Shown one piece after another: positions 4,963 through 11,203 of a stretch of 11,203 bases of DNA (its first letter is position 1; every line of letters begins with the position of its first letter). Below the pieces are notes generated by a model, which had not been told where the DNA came from, did not search any database, and saw only the letters and a program-made list of their open reading frames with translations. The stretch spans positions 1 through 11,203 of the forward strand of contig JBJXHG010000137.1 of assembly GCA_046160865.1 (NCBI GenBank), in the 5' to 3' direction. A program made the position numbers and the translations under genes. The stretch comes from JBJXHG01 sp046160865 (GTDB taxonomy: Bacteria; Planctomycetota; UBA1135; GCA-002686595).

Positions 4963-7125
4963 TTACCTGAGCACCGGCGCGCCGCGCATTTCAGCGGGCT
5001 TCGCGATGCCGAACTGCTTGAGGATCTCCACGGTCAAGTCCTCGAGCCGCCGCTCTCCTTCCAGCACGCGGCTGTTCGTCAGCAACACGCCCGGCACGAC
5101 TTCCGGCGCCATCAAGTGGCTGCCGTTGAACGTGCCGCCGAGGTTGTCGTCGAGCACGGCGTTCGTGATGCGACCGAGGGCCGCCTGGTCGGAGTTCCCG
5201 TAGCCCGAGTCGTAGCCGACGATCAGGTCCGGCGCTTCGCTTGCGCGCGAGCCGCGGTACACGTCGCGCGCGACGTCGCAGCGCAGCACCGGACGTTCGG
5301 CGCCGTCGCGCAGCGCTTCGAGCTTCGCCTTGATCTCGGCGACGAGCGCGTCCGCTTCCGCACCGGGCCGCACGATGCCCGCTTCGTTCTCCGGCGTTTC
5401 CGGATCGTCCAGCTCGCGGCCCGCCAAGTTGAGATAGAGGCCATTGAAGCCGATGCCGTACGCGCGCGTCTTCGACCAATCGGCCGCGTTGCGCACGTGG
5501 ACCTCCGCGAACTCGGGGTCGCTGCGCGGCTTCTCCTTCTCGAAGCCCGCCTTCAGGACGAGGTAGCCGTTCTCGTAGAGCCACGTGTTCAAGCTGAACT
5601 TGCGCCGGTACGGCGCGAAGCCGTGGTCGCTCATCACGACGTACAGCGCGTCCTCGCCGAGCCGCTCGCGCAACCGGCCGAGCACCGGGTCCATGCGCAG
5701 GTAGAGATCGGCGACGACCTCTTTCCACGTGCTGTTCTCGCGCTTCGACCAACGCGACGAGTCCGCGCGTGCGAACTGCGCGTCGTGCGACGGATGCTCG
5801 TCGTCGGCGTGCCTCCACATCATGTGGCTGCAGAGATCGACACCGGAGAAGTAGAAGAAGAGGAACCCGCCTTCGCCGTCTTGCAGGTAGCGATCGATGG
5901 CGTAGTCCATCATCCGCAGGCCCTCGTCGTGCACGAGATCTGCCTGCGCCATGAACTCCTCGTCCGTCAGCGCCTTGTCCTTCAGCGCGTTGACGTCCTC
6001 GGGCATCCCTTGCGTGTAGTAGACGCCGATCGCTTCGGCGAGCTCCGCACTCGCGTCGCTCGGCTCCGAGACCGGTGCGACCGGCGCGCTCGGATCGATG
6101 TTGATCGGCGACGCATAGAGCTCGACGTCGGGCTCGATGCTGCGCAGGTAGAAGCGCAGGACACCTTGGATGTCGCTCACGCCCATCGGCAAGAGCGGGA
6201 AGGAGAGCGTGACGAAGTCGCTCCACTGTCCTGGTCGCAGCACGATGACGTGTCCGCCGGCATCGAGCGCGACCGCGCCCTTTGCGCGCGCGCGGGACGG
6301 TGCGTCGCCGTTCGCACTCGCGCTAGCCGGCGCCGCTTCGCGATCGATGTACAAGCGCATCGGCACCGTGACGTGCGGACTGCCTTGCTTGAAGCTGTTC
6401 GGAGGACCCGCGATGTACGTCTCGATCAAGCCGGGCGTGTACTCGCGCAGCGCGATGATCTTGCCTTCGCCGACGAGGCTCTTCGCGGGCGGATTCGTGG
6501 TGTAGAAGCTGTACTCGCCGTACGCCGAGTCGAGCGCCGGCGTCATCATCCCGGAGAACGACAAGCCGAGCGCGGGCTCGACGGGAAAGTTCGCCGGCAT
6601 GCGCCACACGTCCGCCGGCACGCCGTGATCGGCGAGGATCTGCCAGAACGGACGGCCGGTACGGTTGTTCTCGCTCGAGCCACCGAGCGAGAACTGCCAG
6701 TCGCCCCACAGCGCGATGTCCGTCGGCTTGGTTGCCTTCGTGGTGCACGGCACGGCGTCGCGTGTCATCGGATTGCGATGGATGAAGTCGAAGATGCCGT
6801 GACCGCCGGGATCCAGTCCGGTCGTGAAGTTCGACCACGCGACGGGACTCTGCGGCGGGATCGACGTGCCGAGCGCATGAATGCCGCTCTCGCCGATCAT
6901 GCGCGCGAAGTTCGTCATGCGACTCGGGAACTTCTCGACGGCATCGCGCAAGAGATCGGGATCCATGCCATCGATGCCGAGCACGATCACCTTGCGAAAG
7001 CGCGTCGTCGGCACGCTGCCCGGATCGGGTGCACGCTCGGTCGACTCCTTGCGCGGGATCGCCGGGATCAGGAAGACGGCCAGCAGCGCGAGCGCAGGGA
7101 ACACGGTCCAGCGCGGGAGTCTCAC
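4963..7125 (-). CDS. Membrane-anchored AlkP-superfamily phosphodiesterase-like protein (second of pair)
   Basis: A 720-residue alkaline-phosphatase-superfamily protein related to type I phosphodiesterase/nucleotide pyrophosphatases; substrate unknown. The start is the GTG at 7125, preceded by AGGAG with 8-base spacing and overlapping the upstream stop as GTGA. A frame extension to 7308 is not credible. A single hydrophobic anchor spans about 7-23. Metal and catalytic residues are visible in family order: D52 (G-I-D-G), S93 at the nucleophile position ten residues before the T-G of the T-T-G-L-D-P motif, H109, D430 and H434 (D-L-C-S-H), D500-H501 (M-S-D-H-G) and H670 (N-G-S-H). The order matches a two-metal AlkP site, so it is probably active. 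Compared with its paralog upstream it has an Ala/Ser-rich insertion around residues 262-282. With a basic N-terminus and one anchor, the catalytic domain should be periplasmic. The C-terminal G-I-x-x-P-x-x-M-R-G motif is typical. Confidence 0.9.
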   Translation of the reverse strand: MRLPRWTVFPALALLAVFLIPAIPRKESTERAPDPGSVPTTRFRKVIVLGIDGMDPDLLRDAVEKFPSRMTNFARMIGESGIHALGTSIPPQSPVAWSNFTTGLDPGGHGIFDFIHRNPMTRDAVPCTTKATKPTDIALWGDWQFSLGGSSENNRTGRPFWQILADHGVPADVWRMPANFPVEPALGLSFSGMMTPALDSAYGEYSFYTTNPPAKSLVGEGKIIALREYTPGLIETYIAGPPNSFKQGSPHVTVPMRLYIDREAAPASASANGDAPSRARAKGAVALDAGGHVIVLRPGQWSDFVTLSFPLLPMGVSDIQGVLRFYLRSIEPDVELYASPINIDPSAPVAPVSEPSDASAELAEAIGVYYTQGMPEDVNALKDKALTDEEFMAQADLVHDEGLRMMDYAIDRYLQDGEGGFLFFYFSGVDLCSHMMWRHADDEHPSHDAQFARADSSRWSKRENSTWKEVVADLYLRMDPVLGRLRERLGEDALYVVMSDHGFAPYRRKFSLNTWLYENGYLVLKAGFEKEKPRSDPEFAEVHVRNAADWSKTRAYGIGFNGLYLNLAGRELDDPETPENEAGIVRPGAEADALVAEIKAKLEALRDGAERPVLRCDVARDVYRGSRASEAPDLIVGYDSGYGNSDQAALGRITNAVLDDNLGGTFNGSHLMAPEVVPGVLLTNSRVLEGERRLEDLTVEILKQFGIAKPAEMRGAPVLR

Positions 7126-9353
7126 GTGCGGCTCTCCTGCGGCACGGGCGTCGCGCGCGTGCGCTCTAGCGCCGCGCCGGCAACAGCGGGCGCTCCGAAC
7201 AGTGGACGTCCTTGCATGTAAGGCGGCACCGGCACGCCGAACAGATCGAGGACCGTCGGCGCCATGTCGATCAGCGCGGGCGCTTCGACGTCGATCTTCC
7301 GGTTGCACCAGAACACGCCGGGCACGAGCCGCGGATCGACGCAGTGATCACCGGACCACGACTTCGTGTTGTCGGTGAAGACGTGCGTCGAGACGGAGCC
7401 CGTCGCGCAGTCCCACGAGTGGCGATAGCCCTTGTGGTAGCCGATCAACAGCTCGGGCGCGGAGTCCGCGTACGGACCGCTGTGCATGTCGTGCGTCAGG
7501 AAGACTTCCTTGATGACCGGCTGTCCGTCGATCGGATCGCGCAGCGCTTCGAGCTTCTGCTTGAGCTCCAGACACAACGCGTTCATCTCCGGGCCTTTCG
7601 AGATGATGCCGTCGCGCTCACGGCCGCAGCGATTGATGAACAGGCCGGTGAGTCCGAGCGTGAACGCCTTCGTGCGCTTCCAATCGACCTTCGCGAACCA
7701 ATCGGGCGAGGTCTCGGCGCCGTCCTTCAAGAAGAGGTAGCCGTTCTCCTTGAGCCAGGTGTTCAGGTTCACGCCACGGCGGAAGTTCGTGAAGCCGTGG
7801 TCGCTGATCACCATCAGCACCGTGTCCTTGTCGTCGCCGAGCTTCGCGCGGACCTCGCCGATCAACGCGTCCATGCGGTGATACATGTCGGGGATCACGT
7901 GCGCGTACTTCTCGACTTCCTTGCCGGGGTTGGCCGGGTGCGTCGGGTCGAGCGTGCGGTAGAACATGTGGCTGATGCGGTCGGAAGTGTCGAACACGAC
8001 GGTCACGAAACCGCGCTTCGTCTTGTCGAGTGCCTCCCACAGGTGCTTCTTGCGCTCCTCGAAGATCAGCCACGCTTGCTTGAGGAAGGCGTCTTCGTCG
8101 ATCACGCGCTCGTTGAGCGCCCACGTGTCCTCGGCGAGACCGAGCGTCGCGTAGGGACCGAGTAGCTTCGCGAGGTAGATCGAGTACACGAAGGGGTGCG
8201 AGATCGGCATCGCCGGCTTCTCCGGATCGATGTTGATCGGCGTGACGTACAACTCGAACGCGCCGTCGTCCCACGTCTGGATGTAGAAGCGCGCGATGCC
8301 CTGCACGCCGTCGAACGGGACGACCATCCACGGCGAATACTCGCGCAAGCCGAGCTCGACGCTCTCGCTGCCGACGCTGAGCTTCGCGCGGCGCGCGCCC
8401 GGATCGATGTCGATCGTGAACGGACACTTCATCGGGTGTCCGTCCTTGCCGTGCGGACCGGTCAGCTTCGACTCGATCTTGTTGCTGCGGATCGCGATCT
8501 GGTACTGCTGCCCGCCGATGTGAGCGCCCTTCGGACGCTCCTTCGTCGAGTAGAACGCGAACGATCCTTGCGTGCCTTGGAGGTCGGGCACGCACATGCC
8601 GGAGAGCAGCGTGCCGTTCTTGAACTTCTGCGCCGGGTACGTGATGGGCACACGGATGATGGTCGACCACACGCGGTGCGCACCGAGCAGTTTCCAGAAG
8701 GGCTGGCTCTTCTGCAGCAGGCGCAGCACGGCGCGGCTCCCCCACGGCACGCGCGCGAAGCCGAGATTGAGCGTGCGCGCGACGGTACGCGTGTCGCTCG
8801 ACGAGAGCACCGGCGCGTAGTTGCACGGATCGCGCGTGAGGAAGTCGTAGATGTTGTGGCGCGACGCGTCGACGCCGGTCGCGTAGGTCGACCACGCGAC
8901 CGGCGAGATCGACGGACACGCGGTCTGCAGCGGATGGAAGCAACCTTGGCGCGCGAGCGCGTCGAGGTTCGGCATGCGACCTTCCTGCGCGAACTTCTGC
9001 GCGAGCCCCGGATCGAATCCGTCGAGGCCGATCACGACGACGCGCTTCACCTTCGCCTCGCCGCGGCGCGGGAACGTGAACACGCGCACGGCGGCCTTGA
9101 GCGGCCAGATCAGGATGATGCCGAGCGCGAGCAGGAACGTGCCGAGCAGCACGAGCACCGACCCCGCGGCGGCGAAGCCGGCTCCCGGTCCGATGTAGGC
9201 GACCGCGGGCGGCGCGGAGGCGAACAGCGCGAGCGCTGCGAGCACGACGGCGCGCGACGCGCTCCGAGCATTGCTCGAGAGCGGAGCTGGAAGGAAAAAC
9301 GTGCGCGGGAGCGCGCCCGGAGATGCCGGGTGGGCGTGACTGCGGGGAACCAT
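7122..9353 (-). CDS. Membrane-anchored AlkP-superfamily phosphodiesterase-like protein (first of pair)
   Basis: A 743-residue paralog of the next gene. The ATG at 9353 is bounded by an in-frame TAG 15 bases upstream; no good ribosome-binding site is seen. A first hydrophobic segment (36-52, ending A-V-A) may be a signal peptide or helix. Then come Y-I-G-P-G-A-G (53-59) and a second helix (61-85) followed by many Lys/Arg (86-104). Catalytic-site residues are D111 (G-L-D-G), S150 at the nucleophile position, H166 (H-N in place of the usual H-G, probably normal for this subfamily), D458 and H462 (D-R-I-S-H), D518-H519 (I-S-D-H-G) and H670 (G-D-H). All expected metal ligands are present. Stretches shared with the paralog include S-P-V-A-W-S, P-I-N-I-D-P, S-D-H-G-F and L-N-T-W-L-x-E-N-G-Y-L. 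Positive charges after helix two suggest the catalytic domain may be cytoplasmic. Phosphodiesterase, phosphatase or headgroup transferase activity are all possible. Confidence 0.9.
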   Translation of the reverse strand: MVPRSHAHPASPGALPRTFFLPAPLSSNARSASRAVVLAALALFASAPPAVAYIGPGAGFAAAGSVLVLLGTFLLALGIILIWPLKAAVRVFTFPRRGEAKVKRVVVIGLDGFDPGLAQKFAQEGRMPNLDALARQGCFHPLQTACPSISPVAWSTYATGVDASRHNIYDFLTRDPCNYAPVLSSSDTRTVARTLNLGFARVPWGSRAVLRLLQKSQPFWKLLGAHRVWSTIIRVPITYPAQKFKNGTLLSGMCVPDLQGTQGSFAFYSTKERPKGAHIGGQQYQIAIRSNKIESKLTGPHGKDGHPMKCPFTIDIDPGARRAKLSVGSESVELGLREYSPWMVVPFDGVQGIARFYIQTWDDGAFELYVTPINIDPEKPAMPISHPFVYSIYLAKLLGPYATLGLAEDTWALNERVIDEDAFLKQAWLIFEERKKHLWEALDKTKRGFVTVVFDTSDRISHMFYRTLDPTHPANPGKEVEKYAHVIPDMYHRMDALIGEVRAKLGDDKDTVLMVISDHGFTNFRRGVNLNTWLKENGYLFLKDGAETSPDWFAKVDWKRTKAFTLGLTGLFINRCGRERDGIISKGPEMNALCLELKQKLEALRDPIDGQPVIKEVFLTHDMHSGPYADSAPELLIGYHKGYRHSWDCATGSVSTHVFTDNTKSWSGDHCVDPRLVPGVFWCNRKIDVEAPALIDMAPTVLDLFGVPVPPYMQGRPLFGAPAVAGAALERTRATPVPQESRT
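7134..7138 (-). promoter_or_regulatory. Ribosome-binding site fixing the GTG start at 7125
   Basis: AGGAG reads on the minus strand 8 bases before the GTG, inside the last codons of the upstream paralog gene. It supports the GTG over the in-frame ATG at 7308 and gives a 4-base start/stop overlap, implying coupled translation of the two AlkP genes. Confidence 0.7.
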
Positions 9354-9526
9354 GAAGAGCGTGCGATCCTATCGTCCCGAACCGGCCTGGGGTGGACCCC
9401 CGAAGCTCGGCTAGCGGAGAAACGCGCGTCTACGAGGCGGGCGACCGTGACGTGAGGCACCGAGCACGCTCGGCACGGCGGCTCGATCGCACCGGTCGTC
9501 GATCGCGGACGGTGGAACGCCTGCGA
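9354..9526. other. 173-base gap between cysC and the AlkP pair
   Basis: No gene is visible. This is the longest gap within the minus-strand cluster and may separate two transcription units. It contains a small palindrome (CCGAGC at 9460-9465 with GCTCGG at 9468-9473) without a U-run on either strand. A TAGGAT at 9366-9371 on the minus strand has no partnering -35. I can call neither a promoter nor a terminator with confidence. Confidence 0.5.
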
Positions 9527-10063
9527 TCAGGACTTGATCAGCCCGCGCTTGCGCAAGTACGCCAAGATCCGCTCGGCCGACTGCTCGATGCTCTCGTCGC
9601 CCGTGTGCACGGTGATCTCGGCGCTGACGGGCTCCTCGTACGGATCGCTGATGCCAGTGAACTGCTTGATGATGCCGGCGCGAGCCTTCTTGTAGAGGCC
9701 CTTCGTGTCGCGCTCCTCGACGACGGCGAGCGGCGCTTCGACGTAGATCTCGATGAACGGCGCGGTCGCTCGCTTGCGCACTTCGTCGCGAACCTCGCGA
9801 TACGGCGAGATCGCGGCCGTCATCGACACGACGCCGTTGCGCGAGAGCAAGTCGGCCACGTAGCCGATGCGGCGGATGTTCGTGTCGCGATCTTCCTTCG
9901 AGAAGCCGAGACCCTTGCTCAGGTTCTCGCGGACCTCGTCACCGTCGAGCACTTCGACCTTGCAGCCCTTCTCCTTCAGGATCGGGGTGAGGAATTGCGC
10001 CAGCGTGCTCTTGCCGGCGCCGGAGAGGCCCGTGAACCAAAGCGTGAAGCCCTTGTCGCTCAT
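9527..10063 (-). CDS. cysC: Adenylylsulfate kinase (APS kinase)
   Basis: A 178-residue cytoplasmic kinase that phosphorylates APS with ATP to give PAPS, the second step of sulfate activation. The length is normal for a stand-alone CysC. Walker A is G-L-S-G-A-G-K-S-T at 12-20. D-G-D-E-V-R (40-45) and the following R-x-x-N-I-R-R (59-65) form the APS-binding region. S86 in A-I-S-P-Y-R corresponds to the active-site serine segment. The G-L-Y-K-K-A-R and F-T-G-I-S-D-P-Y-E-x-P segments near the C-terminus are classic for the family. The ATG at 10063 is 38 bases after the stop of the upstream AlkP-fold gene, and a longer frame into that gene is a shadow. No strong ribosome-binding site precedes it. 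With sat upstream it completes the route to PAPS; no sulfotransferase is in this window. Confidence 0.96.
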   Translation of the reverse strand: MSDKGFTLWFTGLSGAGKSTLAQFLTPILKEKGCKVEVLDGDEVRENLSKGLGFSKEDRDTNIRRIGYVADLLSRNGVVSMTAAISPYREVRDEVRKRATAPFIEIYVEAPLAVVEERDTKGLYKKARAGIIKQFTGISDPYEEPVSAEITVHTGDESIEQSAERILAYLRKRGLIKS

Positions 10064-10101
10064 GTCGTTCGTACTCGAGTCGTGTCGAAATCGGGGTTGG
10101 A

Positions 10102-11067
10102 TTAGCGGATGCGGCCTTCGAGGAACGGCACCTCGAAGCATTTGTCGTGCATGATCGGACCGTGGCCGAAGTAGCCGGCCTCGCCGAACAGCTCGCCGTG
10201 GTCGGAGGTCACGATCACGTGCGTGTTCTTCGGGACCTGGTCGAAGAGCTCGGCGACGACGCCGTCGAGGTAGCGCACCGCGTCGACCTGTCGCGCGCGC
10301 AGCTGGTCGAGCTTCTCCTGGTCGAAGAACTGCGTCGTCTCGTCGTCCTTGATCAGATTCCCTTGCGCGTCGATCTGGCCTTCCAGCTTCTTGAACACGC
10401 CGTTGACGCCGCTGATCCGCGGCCACATCGACGAGTCCTCGTCGGGCTTCGCGTAGGGGTAGTGCGTCTCACCGACGTTCATCAGCACGAAGCTCGGCCG
10501 CTCGTTCGACCACGGGATCGTGGACAGCATCGCGCGCATGTCGTTGTGCTTGTCCATCAGCTGGAAGCTGTCGAAGTCGCGGTTGACGCCCGTGCGCGGG
10601 TTCAGCACCGGCAGCGACACGCGCGCGTGCGTCGCGTAGCCGAGCGTGTTGCGCAGGAACCCCGGCAGCCACAGACCCGGGACCATCTTCCCGAACTCGA
10701 TGCCCTTGGCACCGAGGCGCTTGTTGTAGTTGTAGAAGTCCTCTTTGTAGTAGTCGGACGCGTACACGTGCGCCGGCGACGTGTGCGGCAGGAGGCCCGT
10801 CAGCAGGTTGTAGTGCGAGGGCGCCGTCCACGAGGCGTAGCTGAAACGCTTCTCGGGCTTGCCGAGCTTCAGGATCGTCTTCGGCGCTGCCTCCATGAAC
10901 GTGTCGAAGCGGCACGAGTCGAAGATCACGATCACGAAGTTGTTCTCGGCCTTCGGATCGGGGCGCCCGGCGAGGCCGCCCGGCGCCGGACGCGGACCGG
11001 CGGCGACACCGGGACGCGGTCCCGGCTTGGCCGCCGGTTTCGACTTGAACAGATCGAAGAGACCCAA
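10102..11067 (-). CDS. Cytoplasmic sulfatase/AlkP-fold protein with Thr nucleophile position
   Basis: A 321-residue member of the sulfatase branch of the alkaline-phosphatase superfamily, function unknown. The start is TTG at 11067 with GGAG 5 bases upstream. Residues 1-10 could form an amphipathic helix, and 11-38 are a Pro/Ala/Gly/Lys-rich linker; there is no signal peptide or membrane helix. Metal-site residues are D50 (I-F-D-S), D289-H290 (T-S-D-H-G-E) and H302 (G-H-G-P). Where sulfatases have C/S-x-P-S-R, this protein has T81-A-P-S-H85 followed by L-L-T-G. The formylglycine Cys is therefore Thr and the helper Arg is His. Thr at this position is used by phospho-transferring relatives such as LtaS and phosphoethanolamine transferases, so phosphoester or headgroup chemistry is likelier than sulfate ester hydrolysis. 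The C-terminus stops soon after the V-P-F-L motif, so the usual C-terminal subdomain is missing. It lies between sat (11-base gap) and cysC (38-base gap), almost certainly co-transcribed. Confidence 0.88.
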   Translation of the reverse strand: MGLFDLFKSKPAAKPGPRPGVAAGPRPAPGGLAGRPDPKAENNFVIVIFDSCRFDTFMEAAPKTILKLGKPEKRFSYASWTAPSHYNLLTGLLPHTSPAHVYASDYYKEDFYNYNKRLGAKGIEFGKMVPGLWLPGFLRNTLGYATHARVSLPVLNPRTGVNRDFDSFQLMDKHNDMRAMLSTIPWSNERPSFVLMNVGETHYPYAKPDEDSSMWPRISGVNGVFKKLEGQIDAQGNLIKDDETTQFFDQEKLDQLRARQVDAVRYLDGVVAELFDQVPKNTHVIVTSDHGELFGEAGYFGHGPIMHDKCFEVPFLEGRIR

Positions 11068-11072
11068 GCCCG

Positions 11073-11076
11073 CTCC
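11073..11076 (-). promoter_or_regulatory. Ribosome-binding site fixing a TTG start
   Basis: GGAG on the minus strand, 5 bases before the TTG at 11067 and within the 11-base gap after the sat stop. It is the main support for the TTG start, since no in-frame ATG lies nearby. Confidence 0.65.
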
Positions 11077-11078
11077 GA

Positions 11079-11203
11079 TCAGTTCACTCGCTGCGTCGCG
11101 TAGTACGCGGCGAGCACTTTCGCAGTCGACGGCCGCATCACGCGGTCGTCCGGCATCTCGCCCTTGTCGAGCAGCTCGCGCATCCGCGTGCCCGAGATCG
11201 TCA
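11079..11203 (-). CDS. sat: Sulfate adenylyltransferase (ATP sulfurylase), C-terminal 40 residues
   Basis: Only the last 40 codons and the TGA stop are in the window; the gene continues beyond the right edge. The visible part reads I-S-G-T-R-M-R-E-L-L-x-K-G-E-M-P followed by M-R-P-x-x-A-K-V-L. This is the hallmark C-terminal I-S-G-T-x-[VML]-R region of the homo-oligomeric (Sat-type) ATP sulfurylase, not the CysD/CysN type. The enzyme makes APS and pyrophosphate from ATP and sulfate. It is the first visible gene of the sulfate-activation group, upstream of the Thr-type AlkP-fold gene and cysC, which is the expected partner for the next step. Confidence 0.88.
   Translation of the reverse strand, partial: TISGTRMRELLDKGEMPDDRVMRPSTAKVLAAYYATQRVN

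Noticed and set aside
5116..7221. Long plus-strand open frame (701 codons) antisense to the second AlkP gene
   Set aside because: Arg/Val/Asp/Ala-rich composition without recognisable motifs, while the opposite strand carries a complete AlkP catalytic set. Such antisense frames are routine at this G+C content.
9366..9371. TAGGAT as a -10 promoter element for the AlkP pair
   Set aside because: No -35 partner lies at suitable spacing, and it sits only about 12 bases before the ATG, leaving almost no leader. Not better than chance.
9460..9473. CCGAGC/GCTCGG palindrome as a cysC terminator
   Set aside because: The loop is only two bases if fully paired and no U-run follows on the minus strand.
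10102..11067. Calling the sat-cysC intervening gene an ordinary sulfatase
   Set aside because: The C/S-x-P-x-R formylglycine motif is absent (T-A-P-S-H instead) and no export signal is present.

Overview
The window is very G+C-rich bacterial DNA, most likely from a planctomycete. The clues are a secreted propeller-type protein ending in a domain I associate with marine Planctomycetota (starts Y-C-T, contains a G-x-L-C-V-G-G core) and the A-Y-I-G-P-G-A-G entry into a membrane anchor. This placement is inference; there is no rRNA or other marker here.

Layout. Positions 1-340 are non-coding and rich in short perfect palindromes. One plus-strand gene (341-2293) encodes a 650-residue exported protein with about ten propeller-like repeats; it ends at two consecutive hairpins, the second of which looks like an intrinsic terminator. 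Everything from 2496 to the right edge is on the minus strand, tightly packed and convergent with the first gene. In order of transcription (right to left) it reads: the C-terminus of ATP sulfurylase (sat, cut by the window edge); a small cytoplasmic alkaline-phosphatase/sulfatase-fold protein with Thr in place of the sulfatase formylglycine residue; APS kinase (cysC); a 173-base gap; two tandem membrane-anchored alkaline-phosphatase-superfamily proteins overlapping by 4 bases (GTGA); a 65-residue ribbon-helix-helix-like protein ending in L-G-Y-I-S; a 284-residue three-helix membrane protein; a stand-alone SpoT/MESH1-type HD hydrolase starting inside the previous stop codon; and a 228-residue membrane-anchored coiled-coil protein with a BamE-like C-terminus.

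Working together. sat and cysC form the classical pathway from sulfate to PAPS. The AlkP-fold gene between them is 11 bases from sat and 38 bases from cysC, so it is probably co-expressed with sulfate activation. The second group (paired AlkP enzymes, LGY-tail small protein, three-helix membrane protein) looks to me like a recurring but functionally undescribed bacterial module; that recurrence is recalled from general familiarity and has not been searched. Charge distribution suggests the two AlkP paralogs may face opposite sides of the inner membrane. The HD hydrolase ties a likely (p)ppGpp- or nucleotide-hydrolysing activity to the end of the same transcription unit. No tRNA, rRNA, CRISPR array, insertion sequence or phage gene was seen.
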